NCBI GenBank assembly: GCA_934462705.1
Contig: CAKSIH010000005.1
Location: forward strand, 21,541-85,540
Direction: 5' to 3'
DNA length: 64,000 bases
DNA from: an uncultured Eubacteriales bacterium
Lineage (GTDB): Bacteria > Bacillota > Clostridia > Oscillospirales > Acutalibacteraceae
Below are positions 53,895-62,032 of the stretch, one piece after another. The number at the start of each line of letters is the position of its first letter. Position 1 is the first letter of the stretch. The notes below the pieces were generated by a model. It saw nothing but the letters and a program-made list of their open reading frames with translations, had not been told where the DNA came from and made no database searches. A program made the translations under genes and the position numbers.

Positions 53895-56075
53895 TTAAGT
53901 TGCTTCTGTCAGCGTTCCTTCAAGCTTTACCTTGCCGGTATATGTACCCGCATATTTCGGTTCAGGGGAACCGGAATAACAATGTAATATTTGCGGCTTT
54001 TGATCATTGGTTTTCGTAAGTGTAATTGAACTGCCACTCTGTCCTGGAGCCGTAAACTCAGTTGATTGGGAATTGTCAAATTTAAATTTACAGCCAGCAT
54101 CGTTGCCGTTATACGCCATAGTAAAACTTGTGGCACCATCTGGGTAGCCTACGCTAATTGTAAGCTTGTCACCGTCAATAAAATTAGTAAGTGTCGGGGT
54201 TAATTTTATTTTCCCTAGCGTGTCTGTGTTAATGTTAACTGACCACGTGGGCTTCAAGTAGGCATATAGGGTTGTAAAGCTTGTGGTTCCACTTGGCTGC
54301 TTGGTTACAAGCCTATAGTCGCTATCCAAAATTGTAAAATACCCCTTTTCAGTATCGGTAAGACTCGTTTTAGGTGAGCTCACTTTAACAATTTCTTGCC
54401 CATTTTCTGTTGGATTAAGACCTATTGCGCTGCCCTCTTCAAGATCGCCGTTTACAACCACGTTCAAGTTCGTGGACGACACAACCACCTTGCCGCTAAT
54501 TGTCAAAGTCCCGTTTCCGTTCATTTCGCCTGTAGTTTCCACATTTTTTAGGGTTGCGTTGCCATTCACTGTACTTGAACCTGTAATCTTCACATTTTCC
54601 AGGGTTAATTGGCCACCTGAGTCGCAATCAATTACAACGCCGGAGCCCACAAAATCCAAGTCTTTAACGGTTAAATTGCCTGTGCTCGGCACCTTTACCA
54701 GTGGCAAATCCGTTTGAGTTCCTCCATCAAATGTAACTTTTTTTCCGCTTTCATCAATCAAACTCGTGCCGTCCCAAGTTTCAGTTCCGCTAACCGTAAT
54801 GGTGCTGCCCACATGAATAGTTCCGCCGGGGTTTAGCTTTCCTAAGGCGTCGTTCACGCTTTCCCCGCTGCCCAAGGTAACCTCGTCACTCTTTGGCGGC
54901 GGGTTCTTAATCAAAATCGGGTAACCTTTGTTTTGGTTTGCGGTATCAGCTTCATAGATAATGCCGTACTCTGTACTTGAATTCAACAAGTCAAGCACCT
55001 CGGTGCCTTTTAGCTCCGCCTCTGTTTTTTTCCATATCTCAGTGCTGCTGTCGCCGTAGTCATAGGTTGCGCCGCAGCCTTCAAGCCAGTAGTTGTTTTC
55101 TATACCAGCAGTACTTTTACCGGCTCTCCCAATAAGCCCACCAATTTTACTTGTGCTGTCATTAGCACTTACTTTTCCCACATTATATGAATAATTAATG
55201 TATATATTGCTACCGGTTCCCACAATGCCACCGGCGTATTGGGTACCAGTACCTGCAGCCTGCACTGTGCCTGTATTGTAGCAGCCGATTATGGTAGCAG
55301 AGCCCACTTGCCCTGCTATACCTCCTAAAGAACCCGAAATATAACTAATATTGCCTGTATTGTAGCAATATTGAATTGTTGCTTGGGAGGCCAGGGTCCC
55401 AACAATTCCTCCGAAGTAGTTCCCTTCTGAAGCAGTAATATCAACAGAACTGGAACAGTACTCGATAGTACTACTGCTGATGCAGTTCCCGGCAATTCCT
55501 CCAACGCTACTGTGTTTAAATGTATTTGTGATTTGGCCGCTAACGTTAAGACTGCTTATTGTGGCATTGTTTATGTAGCCAAACAGCCCCACACTAAAGT
55601 CGGAGGAATTGGCAATAAATAAATTTGAAATAGTGTGGCCACCGCCGTCAAAGTTCCCATCAAAAGTCGTGTTCACCAAATCCGCCTTCATTCGGCCAAT
55701 AGGCGTCCACTCGAGGCCAGCCAAGTCTATGTCCGCGGTCAGCTTAAAGTACTTGCCGCTGTAGTTAGTGCCGCTGTTAACTTCGAGCGCAAGATACGCC
55801 AGCTGCGCACCCGTTGTAATAATGTACGGGTTGCCCTCGCTGCCATCGCCTGTAGTCAGCCAGCTGTCATCCGTGGTGCCGTCCCAGGTGTCCGCGGTTG
55901 CCGCCTCCGTGTTTTTCCACTGCCCCAGCAGTAAACCCGGCGTCGTGCATATTCCTAGAATCATTGCTGTTAGTAGTATTACAGTACAAAGATATGTCTT
56001 TGTACTGTATCTGCCCCGGCTTTTCTTAGGAAAGCCATGCCGGTATTTCTCAATAAATCTCTTTCCTTTGTTCAT
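53895..56075 (-). CDS. Secreted GLUG-repeat surface protein
   Basis: A 726-residue exported protein. A long basic N-terminus (MNKGKRFIEKYRHG) leads to a hydrophobic segment (about 28-50) that serves as signal peptide or anchor. Then NPYIITTGAQLAYLALEVN and KLTADIDLAGLEWTPIG lead into a series of GLUG-type repeats (GGIAGNCISSS, GGIVGTLAS, GGIAGQVGSA, GGIVGTGSN, GGLIGRAG; about 190-340), then a beta-helix-like part with short Val/Thr repeats (about 420-590). There is no LPXTG sorting motif or repeat anchor. Such proteins are adhesin-like. GAGGGTG precedes the ATG at 56075. Codon use is visibly GC-richer than in all neighbours, which suggests recent transfer. Confidence 0.8.
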   Translation of the reverse strand: MNKGKRFIEKYRHGFPKKSRGRYSTKTYLCTVILLTAMILGICTTPGLLLGQWKNTEAATADTWDGTTDDSWLTTGDGSEGNPYIITTGAQLAYLALEVNSGTNYSGKYFKLTADIDLAGLEWTPIGRMKADLVNTTFDGNFDGGGHTISNLFIANSSDFSVGLFGYINNATISSLNVSGQITNTFKHSSVGGIAGNCISSSTIEYCSSSVDITASEGNYFGGIVGTLASQATIQYCYNTGNISYISGSLGGIAGQVGSATIIGCYNTGTVQAAGTGTQYAGGIVGTGSNIYINYSYNVGKVSANDSTSKIGGLIGRAGKSTAGIENNYWLEGCGATYDYGDSSTEIWKKTEAELKGTEVLDLLNSSTEYGIIYEADTANQNKGYPILIKNPPPKSDEVTLGSGESVNDALGKLNPGGTIHVGSTITVSGTETWDGTSLIDESGKKVTFDGGTQTDLPLVKVPSTGNLTVKDLDFVGSGVVIDCDSGGQLTLENVKITGSSTVNGNATLKNVETTGEMNGNGTLTISGKVVVSSTNLNVVVNGDLEEGSAIGLNPTENGQEIVKVSSPKTSLTDTEKGYFTILDSDYRLVTKQPSGTTSFTTLYAYLKPTWSVNINTDTLGKIKLTPTLTNFIDGDKLTISVGYPDGATSFTMAYNGNDAGCKFKFDNSQSTEFTAPGQSGSSITLTKTNDQKPQILHCYSGSPEPKYAGTYTGKVKLEGTLTEAT

Positions 56076-56130
56076 TTCAACACCCTCTTTTTGTGTCATC
56101 AGAATAATTATTTTCACCTTTATATAAAAC

Positions 56131-56159
56131 ATTTTAGCACTTTGCCCTTGCTAAGTCAA
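56131..56159 (-). promoter_or_regulatory. Promoter of the GLUG-repeat gene
   Basis: On the minus strand: TTGACT (56159-56154), 17-nt spacer, TAAAAT (56136-56131). Confidence 0.7.
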
Positions 56160-56311
56160 TATGTCTTTTTTAGAAAAGTTTTTTCATATTTTTTGTATTT
56201 TAATCATAATTTTTTCGAATATCAACACTAAACTTGCGGGCAATTTTCTCAACCAACTGCGTGATAATCCCACAACCGCTTGTAGTGAGCCATTTTAAAT
56301 TTATTGTTTGT

Positions 56312-56352
56312 AAAAATAAAAAATGCAGCGCTAAATTTTGCGCTGCATTTTG
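56312..56352 (-). terminator. Terminator of the ADP-ribosylglycohydrolase gene
   Basis: On the minus strand AAAATGCAGCGC pairs with GCGCTGCATTTT (12 bp, 8-nt loop) and runs into TTTATTTTTAC. It lies about 70 nt after the stop. Confidence 0.85.
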
Positions 56353-56420
56353 GGGTTATAAAATTGTTTCTCTTCTATAAAATAAACATATCCCTGTTAC
56401 CAATGTTTAAATATCAAAAG

Positions 56421-59400
56421 CTATTGCTTTCCCTTAAATAGTGCTTTTATAAAATCTTTTGTACATTCTTCTATTGTAACAAGTTCACCTTTTTCATCTG
56501 TAGCCTTAGCTAATTGTTTCTTACAGCTCTCGGGAATATTCTTACCTTTATAGAGAATGCCCGCAGTACCACCGGCAATGGAGGCCACAGTATCGGTATC
56601 ATAGCCCATCAATATTGCTGTACGTATACAATCCATATATCTGCTAGAATTTATTAAACTATACATTACAGATTCAAGGGTAACAGGTGTAAAACCATTA
56701 CCTGTATCTATATCTTCCTTCTTTACTTTTGCAAAGCTGTTATAACCTTTAAGTAGCCTTTTATATTTATTTCCAGTTTTTTTCAAGTCTTCACTACATA
56801 ATTCTTTTGTAGATTTTATGGCTGCATTAAAAGCTCTTTTTAACTTCTCTTGAGGAGTCCCTTCTGTTCTATCCAGTATTAAATTTTTGTTCATAAGTGT
56901 ATAAATCACACAACCAACGTCTGAGTATGAGGTTTCATCATTATGCGTAAGCTCCGCAATATCTTTTATAAGTTTAACGCCATCAGCTTCATCTATTTCA
57001 GGGTGGGCAGCTAAATAAAATGCCATTGGCATTATTCTCATAAGGGCACCGTTTCCTGCACTTGTACCTGAATCAGCTTTAAAAGTTTCTTTTCTTTCTC
57101 CATTATGGGGGCACGAATTATACTTACTTACCGCAGCACCAACTTGACCTCCAATATCAAATCGTAAACCTTCCGGGGCATACGGAGCACCCCCCGTTTT
57201 AGATGCCCACATTGCAAATCGTCGCATAACATCATTTGGAACAAGTTTGCCGCCATTATTTACAATTGAACTCATAAGACAAAGAGTCATAGACGTGTCA
57301 TCTGACCAAAAGCCTTGCTTTACAGCCTCATATCCTCCGCCCCACCAGTATGGTGTTCCGCTGGGTTTCGTAAAACCTTTGCTGGAGCTTGGAAGATCTT
57401 CTTTTACTATAAGTCCTCGCCTTTTAAATTCAAACGGTACCCCGGCAGCATCGCCAACAGCCAAGCCTTGAATTGCAGTCTGCGCTATTGATAGAAGTTC
57501 TTTATACCTTAAAGGAACAGCTGCATTGGCCTGTTCAACATGGCTGTGTTCCCTTCTGCCCTCTGTTGAAGAGCGGTGGTGTTCTCTGTGGCCCTCTGCC
57601 GGGCCCTCCTTTAATTTTTGGGGTTGTTTATGCTTTGCTGCTTCTACATTCTGCACGGCTTTAGCCTCTTGACCAGATCTGTGGCCATGACCAGATCTGT
57701 GTGCAACTTTTTCGTCGGTGCCTTTTGCAGGTTCAACCGCAAAATCTTTAGCCAACTCCAACTCATTAGCTTTTTCTACAAATTTGTCTATTACGTATTT
57801 ATCTTCAAATAAACCTTCTGCTATTTGCTTTATAGTTTTATTCTTGTCTGTTTTTTCCAATATTGACGATATTTTATCTTTATATATTCGTTCAATTTTA
57901 TGATTAAAATTGTTTTTCAAGCTCTTGTAACTTTCCAATATCTTCTTAAGTTCTCCTGCTTCAAAATTTTTCATAACATCTTTATTAGCATTAAAAGTAA
58001 GCTTTGTTACTTTCATTTCTTCTATCTTTTCTAATATAAAATTTGTAGACCTAACTATATTCTTAACTTCTTTACAAATTTCATTATAACGTCCTGTGAA
58101 ACCCTTAAAAGCTCTTCCATCGTTTTTTTGAGAGGCCTTTAAATAACTAATAATTTGTTTAGCTTCTTCAGGCTCAACGGATTTTATAAGCTGCTTCATA
58201 GCTTCGGGAGTATATTTGGGTGGTTCTGTCACTTCGTTTTTTATCTTAGTCAAAGTCTCTTTAAGTTCCTCTGTCATATCTTCTGATTCAGCCTGCAGAC
58301 CTTTTGAATTATGCCTCCCTACTGACGCGTGACCTGTTCCACTGGAAGCCCTTGGGGCAGCCTCTTTTTTCTTAAATCTCTCTCTAGCAGTCCTAATAGC
58401 TTCATCCCTAATCTCCCTATATACCTCAATGAATTTTGCTTTAACTTCAGGTTTTTCTTTAAAGTAAGTATCTATCTCAGTAACATATTTTGGTGCAAAT
58501 TGCTTTATAGCTTCCGTCCAAGTTATAATTCTATTGTCGGGATTACTTAAATGAGTCTCTATATAAGCCAAAATCTTGTTAAGAAGCGCGTTCATCTTCT
58601 CTGATTTCTCAGACACCCTTGATGGAGCAGAAGACGTAGTTAAATTCTTTGACAAAACTTCATCAATTTTTGCATTCCATTTATCTTTATTATTTAAACT
58701 GGACATAAACTTTTCATAATTGATTTGATTTTGTATGCAAAAAGCATTAATATAAGAATTACATTCACTTCTACTTGTGAAGGCTCTTCCCTTCAAATCC
58801 TTTAATATTAAATTAGCAAGGCGGTTCACCTCTTCATGAGAGTACATTTTTTCTTCTTCTGTTCTTTCAGCGCCTTCATCTACAATTTGACTAGCAGTTT
58901 TTCCTTCAAAGGTTTCTTTTGTATCTATTAAATCCACATTCGATTTTGTTAAACTATTTTCACTTAACAGTTCCTGGTCCTCTTTATCAATATCATCGTT
59001 GACATCCTTTTCAGTGATATCTGCAGCTTCTTCAACAATTTTATACTTATCAGTAATGGAAGCATACTCTTTACTATGCTCATCCTCACTAGTGCTGTGG
59101 GTACCGGAAATACCGCTTGTCTCTGGATGTGTACTCGTCTGTCTCTCAGAATCCAGGCCAGAATCGCTACTAGAAGATATGTCCCTAGCAGCATCCTTCT
59201 CCAACGTCTTTCCTTCTTGTTTAAATAGCGAAGCTACCTTCTGAATACCTAATTTTACACTTGAAGGCAAACGCTTTAATATTGATAATAGTCCTCTACC
59301 AGTAGACCTTGCTTCTCCACTTATAGAAGAGCTTGGCGAACTGCTGCCTCCTGTGTCCAATGCGGAAACAGAGGAAATAGAACCTGAACCTAAAGACATC

Positions 59401-59702
59401 AAGAAAATTGTTGAAAGGGTTAATGCTGCCGCCTTTGGAGAAAAGCCACCACTAACATCCATTAAATCTTCATCTGAAAGCTTATCTAACTCTGCCTTGG
59501 TTTTATCAATAATATCTTCTTGAGTTAAGGTAATTCCATACTCTTTGGCTATTGGTATAATGTTATTATTAACCATATCTAAAAAATTTTCATAGGTAAG
59601 TTCCTTATTTTCATACCTTTTGTCCATTTGTAACAACCTATTCTTAAGGGTCTCATTACTTTGTACAAGTTCATAAAGTTTTTTAAAATCCTTGTTTTCC
59701 AC
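56421..59702 (-). CDS. Secreted ADP-ribosylglycohydrolase with Nif11-type double-glycine leader
   Basis: About 1,093 residues. Numbering from the ATG at 59711: residues 1-89 match a Nif11-type leader (DFKKLYELVQSNETLKNRLL, IAKEYGITLTQEDI, ending LSDEDLMDVSGG), as on RiPP precursors cleaved by C39 transporters. A hydrophobic segment (about 94-108) follows, ending SSVSA, then Ser-rich and coiled regions (120-680), a His/Arg/Gly-rich linker, and a C-terminal ADP-ribosylglycohydrolase domain (about 745-1090). The metal motifs GLAVGDAAGVPFEF, WSDDTSMTL, SAGNGALMRIMP and GYDTDTVASIAGG are intact. It would remove ADP-ribose from proteins or nucleic acids. GGAGG is 1 nt before ATG 59711 but 10 nt before GTG 59702, so the GTG is preferred. 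Confidence 0.82.
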   Translation of the reverse strand: MENKDFKKLYELVQSNETLKNRLLQMDKRYENKELTYENFLDMVNNNIIPIAKEYGITLTQEDIIDKTKAELDKLSDEDLMDVSGGFSPKAAALTLSTIFLMSLGSGSISSVSALDTGGSSSPSSSISGEARSTGRGLLSILKRLPSSVKLGIQKVASLFKQEGKTLEKDAARDISSSSDSGLDSERQTSTHPETSGISGTHSTSEDEHSKEYASITDKYKIVEEAADITEKDVNDDIDKEDQELLSENSLTKSNVDLIDTKETFEGKTASQIVDEGAERTEEEKMYSHEEVNRLANLILKDLKGRAFTSRSECNSYINAFCIQNQINYEKFMSSLNNKDKWNAKIDEVLSKNLTTSSAPSRVSEKSEKMNALLNKILAYIETHLSNPDNRIITWTEAIKQFAPKYVTEIDTYFKEKPEVKAKFIEVYREIRDEAIRTARERFKKKEAAPRASSGTGHASVGRHNSKGLQAESEDMTEELKETLTKIKNEVTEPPKYTPEAMKQLIKSVEPEEAKQIISYLKASQKNDGRAFKGFTGRYNEICKEVKNIVRSTNFILEKIEEMKVTKLTFNANKDVMKNFEAGELKKILESYKSLKNNFNHKIERIYKDKISSILEKTDKNKTIKQIAEGLFEDKYVIDKFVEKANELELAKDFAVEPAKGTDEKVAHRSGHGHRSGQEAKAVQNVEAAKHKQPQKLKEGPAEGHREHHRSSTEGRREHSHVEQANAAVPLRYKELLSIAQTAIQGLAVGDAAGVPFEFKRRGLIVKEDLPSSSKGFTKPSGTPYWWGGGYEAVKQGFWSDDTSMTLCLMSSIVNNGGKLVPNDVMRRFAMWASKTGGAPYAPEGLRFDIGGQVGAAVSKYNSCPHNGERKETFKADSGTSAGNGALMRIMPMAFYLAAHPEIDEADGVKLIKDIAELTHNDETSYSDVGCVIYTLMNKNLILDRTEGTPQEKLKRAFNAAIKSTKELCSEDLKKTGNKYKRLLKGYNSFAKVKKEDIDTGNGFTPVTLESVMYSLINSSRYMDCIRTAILMGYDTDTVASIAGGTAGILYKGKNIPESCKKQLAKATDEKGELVTIEECTKDFIKALFKGKQ

Positions 59703-59732
59703 TTTTATCATTCCTCCTTTGTGTTTTTATTA

Positions 59733-59761
59733 ATTATATCATATTTCAAACAATATGTAAA
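59733..59761 (-). promoter_or_regulatory. Promoter of the ADP-ribosylglycohydrolase gene
   Basis: On the minus strand: TTTACA (59761-59756), 17-nt spacer, perfect TATAAT (59738-59733). Confidence 0.75.
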
Positions 59762-59870
59762 TATAATTTATGCAAAATACTCTAAATAATTATACTTTTA
59801 TTATAAAGTTTACAAATTAAAAAAAAAAGTATTTTAAAAGTGTTTTTTTACAAATCAAAAATTTATTAAT

Positions 59871-59905
59871 AAAAAAGACACCGGATAACTTTTCCGATGT
59901 CTTTT
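59871..59905 (-). terminator. Terminator of the LCAT-like gene
   Basis: On the minus strand AAAAGACATCGGA pairs with TCCGGTGTCTTTT (one G-T type mismatch) across a 7-nt loop, then a T run. It starts 4 nt after the stop. Confidence 0.8.
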
Positions 59906-59909
59906 ACTT

Positions 59910-61136
59910 TTACAAAATGGTACTTTGTATAATCTCTGTCATCAAATTTAAAATATTATCATCTTTTACTAATTGCGAATGTTCGCAATTAAATTTAAAA
60001 ATCCTTCCTTTGTCAATTCCATCAAGGATTGCACTTTCATTTAGGGCAACTGTTCCATCTCCGTCAGTACAGCCAACTACATCAACCGAATTATTATTCA
60101 ACGATATCTTTGCAACTGTATCGTAGCCATAACCTACAATTAAGTATGCATCTAGTTTACTCAATATATGGGTATCATCATCTAAATATAAAGCATCGTG
60201 AAAATTTTCAGCAACCTCTAAATGTTTTTTACTGTTTCCTTCTTTATCTTTATAGTAATTTTGACTCTTAATAAAATTAATTGTGTCTTCATATGTTAAC
60301 TTTTCCTCATTCGGAGATTCTATATATCCAGACGGAGAATATAGAAAATATCTTTTAGTAGGTAAAAGTTGATATGTTGCCGTACAGTTAGACGCAAAAT
60401 TTTTAAATATTTCATCTATGTGCATTTTTTTTATTAATTGCCCTATCACATCATTCGTAGTTCTTATTCCACCTTCTAGCATATAAAAGCTGTCAACCGA
60501 TCCATTAAAAGGTGTTGCCAGTGAAATAAATTTTTTAATTCTACCTAATTGTCCTATATCATAAAGTTCACGAGCAGCCCTACATGATATAAGTCCCCCA
60601 CAGGAATGACCAATTAAAACAACTTCATCGTAATCTAATATAGTGTTTTTTAATAAATTCGCATTATGTGTACAGTCAAGCCTCCAATCATAATTAAAGA
60701 AAATTACACTGTAATTTCCCTTATTTCCTATATCATAAGTTTTTGATAGAAATTTCATTACTTTTTTACATGCATCACCATATCCGTATTTTGCAATACT
60801 TTCGTCAAACTCGCTTGGAAAATTATCAGATTTACATATTCCAATCTTTTTATTAATAGGAAGTCCATTATCATCACAAAAAATATCAGTGTGATGAGAT
60901 AAAAATTTTTTTATACCAGTTACATTTCTTACTTTGCTTTTATTATCTGGGCTCAAAAATATAGCTTCATTATCTTTATATACAGAGCTATCACTACCAT
61001 TATAGAAAAGGCCACTTGTTAAAACCCCAGGAACAAATATAATTGCTTTTTTAAGCATAGGTTCTTGTGCAAAACATAAATTGTCAAAACTAAAAAGGAA
61101 TAAAATAGATAATAAAAAGGGCAAAAATTTTTTCAT
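59910..61136 (-). CDS. Secreted LCAT-like acyltransferase/lipase
   Basis: An alpha/beta-hydrolase (408 aa) of the lecithin:cholesterol acyltransferase-like family. The signal peptide (MKKFLPFLLSILFLFSFDN, cleavage after CFA) is followed by KAIIFVPGVLTSGLF (oxyanion region), FFNYDWRLDCTHNA (the typical DWR), the nucleophile elbow VVLIGHSCGGLISCRA (Ser), and the charge-relay Asp in GDGTVALNE with His in CEHSQLV. The triad is complete. Such enzymes hydrolyse or transfer acyl chains of phospholipids or sterols. GAGGTG fits the ATG at 61136. It is a single gene with its own promoter and terminator. Host membrane lipids are an inferred target. Confidence 0.87.
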   Translation of the reverse strand: MKKFLPFLLSILFLFSFDNLCFAQEPMLKKAIIFVPGVLTSGLFYNGSDSSVYKDNEAIFLSPDNKSKVRNVTGIKKFLSHHTDIFCDDNGLPINKKIGICKSDNFPSEFDESIAKYGYGDACKKVMKFLSKTYDIGNKGNYSVIFFNYDWRLDCTHNANLLKNTILDYDEVVLIGHSCGGLISCRAARELYDIGQLGRIKKFISLATPFNGSVDSFYMLEGGIRTTNDVIGQLIKKMHIDEIFKNFASNCTATYQLLPTKRYFLYSPSGYIESPNEEKLTYEDTINFIKSQNYYKDKEGNSKKHLEVAENFHDALYLDDDTHILSKLDAYLIVGYGYDTVAKISLNNNSVDVVGCTDGDGTVALNESAILDGIDKGRIFKFNCEHSQLVKDDNILNLMTEIIQSTIL

Positions 61137-61171
61137 CAAGTACACCTCAACGTTAATTTAAATCTTGAGTT

Positions 61172-61200
61172 ATTTTATCATTCGTGAAGCTAAATGTCAA
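61172..61200 (-). promoter_or_regulatory. Promoter of the LCAT-like gene
   Basis: On the minus strand: perfect TTGACA (61200-61195), 17-nt spacer, TAAAAT (61177-61172). Confidence 0.75.
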
Positions 61201-61450
61201 TAATGATTTTTCATATAAAGAATAAACATATTGTTTCTCCCTTAATTTTATAAATATCAACAATCAGTCTTCAAAAAATTGTGGACTTGATTGTAAAGTT
61301 TTTACTTAAATAGGCCATAAAGAACTAATATTTCAAATATTATATTTATCACAAACTTTACATTTAAATTGATACTCATGCTTTTTCAAAAACTTTTTTA
61401 AGGCAAATATAAGGTGCAGGAGATAGGTAATACTTAATAAGGCTTTCAAT

Positions 61451-61722
61451 TTAACGAGGATTGATCCCCTTAGGCAGTAGATAGTTAACCATATCTTTGG
61501 CAGTTTCTCCATCTTTATCATCCAATAAAACTGCATTCCATAAAGGGTATATACCTCCGAAATTATCCGTTTCATTTAATTAAAATATTTATCAATCAGC
61601 TTTACAAATTCTAAGTCACCAGAGGCAACTTCACAATTAAACAAATCAACACTTTCCTCATCCATAGATGAAGTATTCTTAAGGCAGCCATAATTGGCAG
61701 TGTAGATAAAATTAAGATATTT
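61451..61722 (-). pseudogene. Remnant of a small ankyrin-repeat-like protein
   Basis: On the minus strand one frame reads KYLNFIYTANYGCLKNTSS, MDEESVDLFNCEVASGDLEF and VKLIDKYFN before a stop; after a one-base shift the next frame reads NETDNFGGIYPLWNAVLLDD and KDGETAKDMVNYLLPKGINP before TAA (61453-61451). The second part has the helix-turn-helix layout of ankyrin repeats (PLWNAV ... MVNYLLPKGINP). No intact start is seen. Small ankyrin proteins of this kind often serve as immunity proteins, which is only a possibility here. Confidence 0.5.
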
Positions 61723-61838
61723 CTAATGAACAAATCCCGTGGGCCTATCTATAATTATTTCAGACTCGTGCACCAATATTTCAAATGAACTTCAAAAACC
61801 TTTGTTATAAATTACATGTCACCTTATATCTAAAAAAC

Positions 61839-61919
61839 AAAATCGTCTTTTAGGTAAGATGAAATCCACGTCCGCAAACCGACAATGCTAGATTTCATCC
61901 TCTCCGAAATGACGATTTT
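61839..61919. repeat. Nested inverted-repeat element
   Basis: Outer arms AAAATCGTC (61839-61847) and GACGATTTT (61911-61919); inner arms GATGAAATC (61858-61866) and GATTTCATC (61891-61899); central 24 nt between. Both pairs are perfect 9-mers. It lies between the ankyrin-like remnant and the terminator at 61923-61954. It may be a structured RNA or a small mobile element end. Confidence 0.55.
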
Positions 61920-61922
61920 AAT

Positions 61923-61954
61923 TAAAAAAATCAAGTCATTCAACTTGATTTTCT
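61923..61954 (-). terminator. Intrinsic terminator after the oxidoreductase gene / after repeat copy A
   Basis: On the minus strand AAAATCAAGT pairs with ACTTGATTTT around a 6-nt loop and runs into TTTTTTT. It follows the ~60-nt repeat by 6 nt. Confidence 0.85.
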
Positions 61955-61960
61955 GGTGAG

Positions 61961-62020
61961 GATAACCAATAGGGACTTGAAAAAATCAGTAATAATTCGA
62001 ATCTAAGCCAACTACAATGT
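61961..62020 (-). repeat. Conserved ~60-nt element, copy A
   Basis: Imperfect direct copy of 63089-63149; on the plus strand both start GATAAC and share CAATAGGGACTTGA (one base differs) and TAAGCCAACTACAATGT. It lies 12 nt after the oxidoreductase stop codon and just before a terminator (minus-strand order). Confidence 0.7.
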
Positions 62021-62032
62021 TTATAAATTCAG

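Noticed and set aside
53674..53898. 74-codon plus-strand ORF with a hydrophobic stretch
   Set aside because: It runs through the perfect stem of the GLUG gene's terminator and has no SD.
61333..61575. 80-codon minus-strand ORF
   Set aside because: It overlaps the ankyrin-like remnant in another frame; the remnant's frames give recognisable protein sequence and this one does not.
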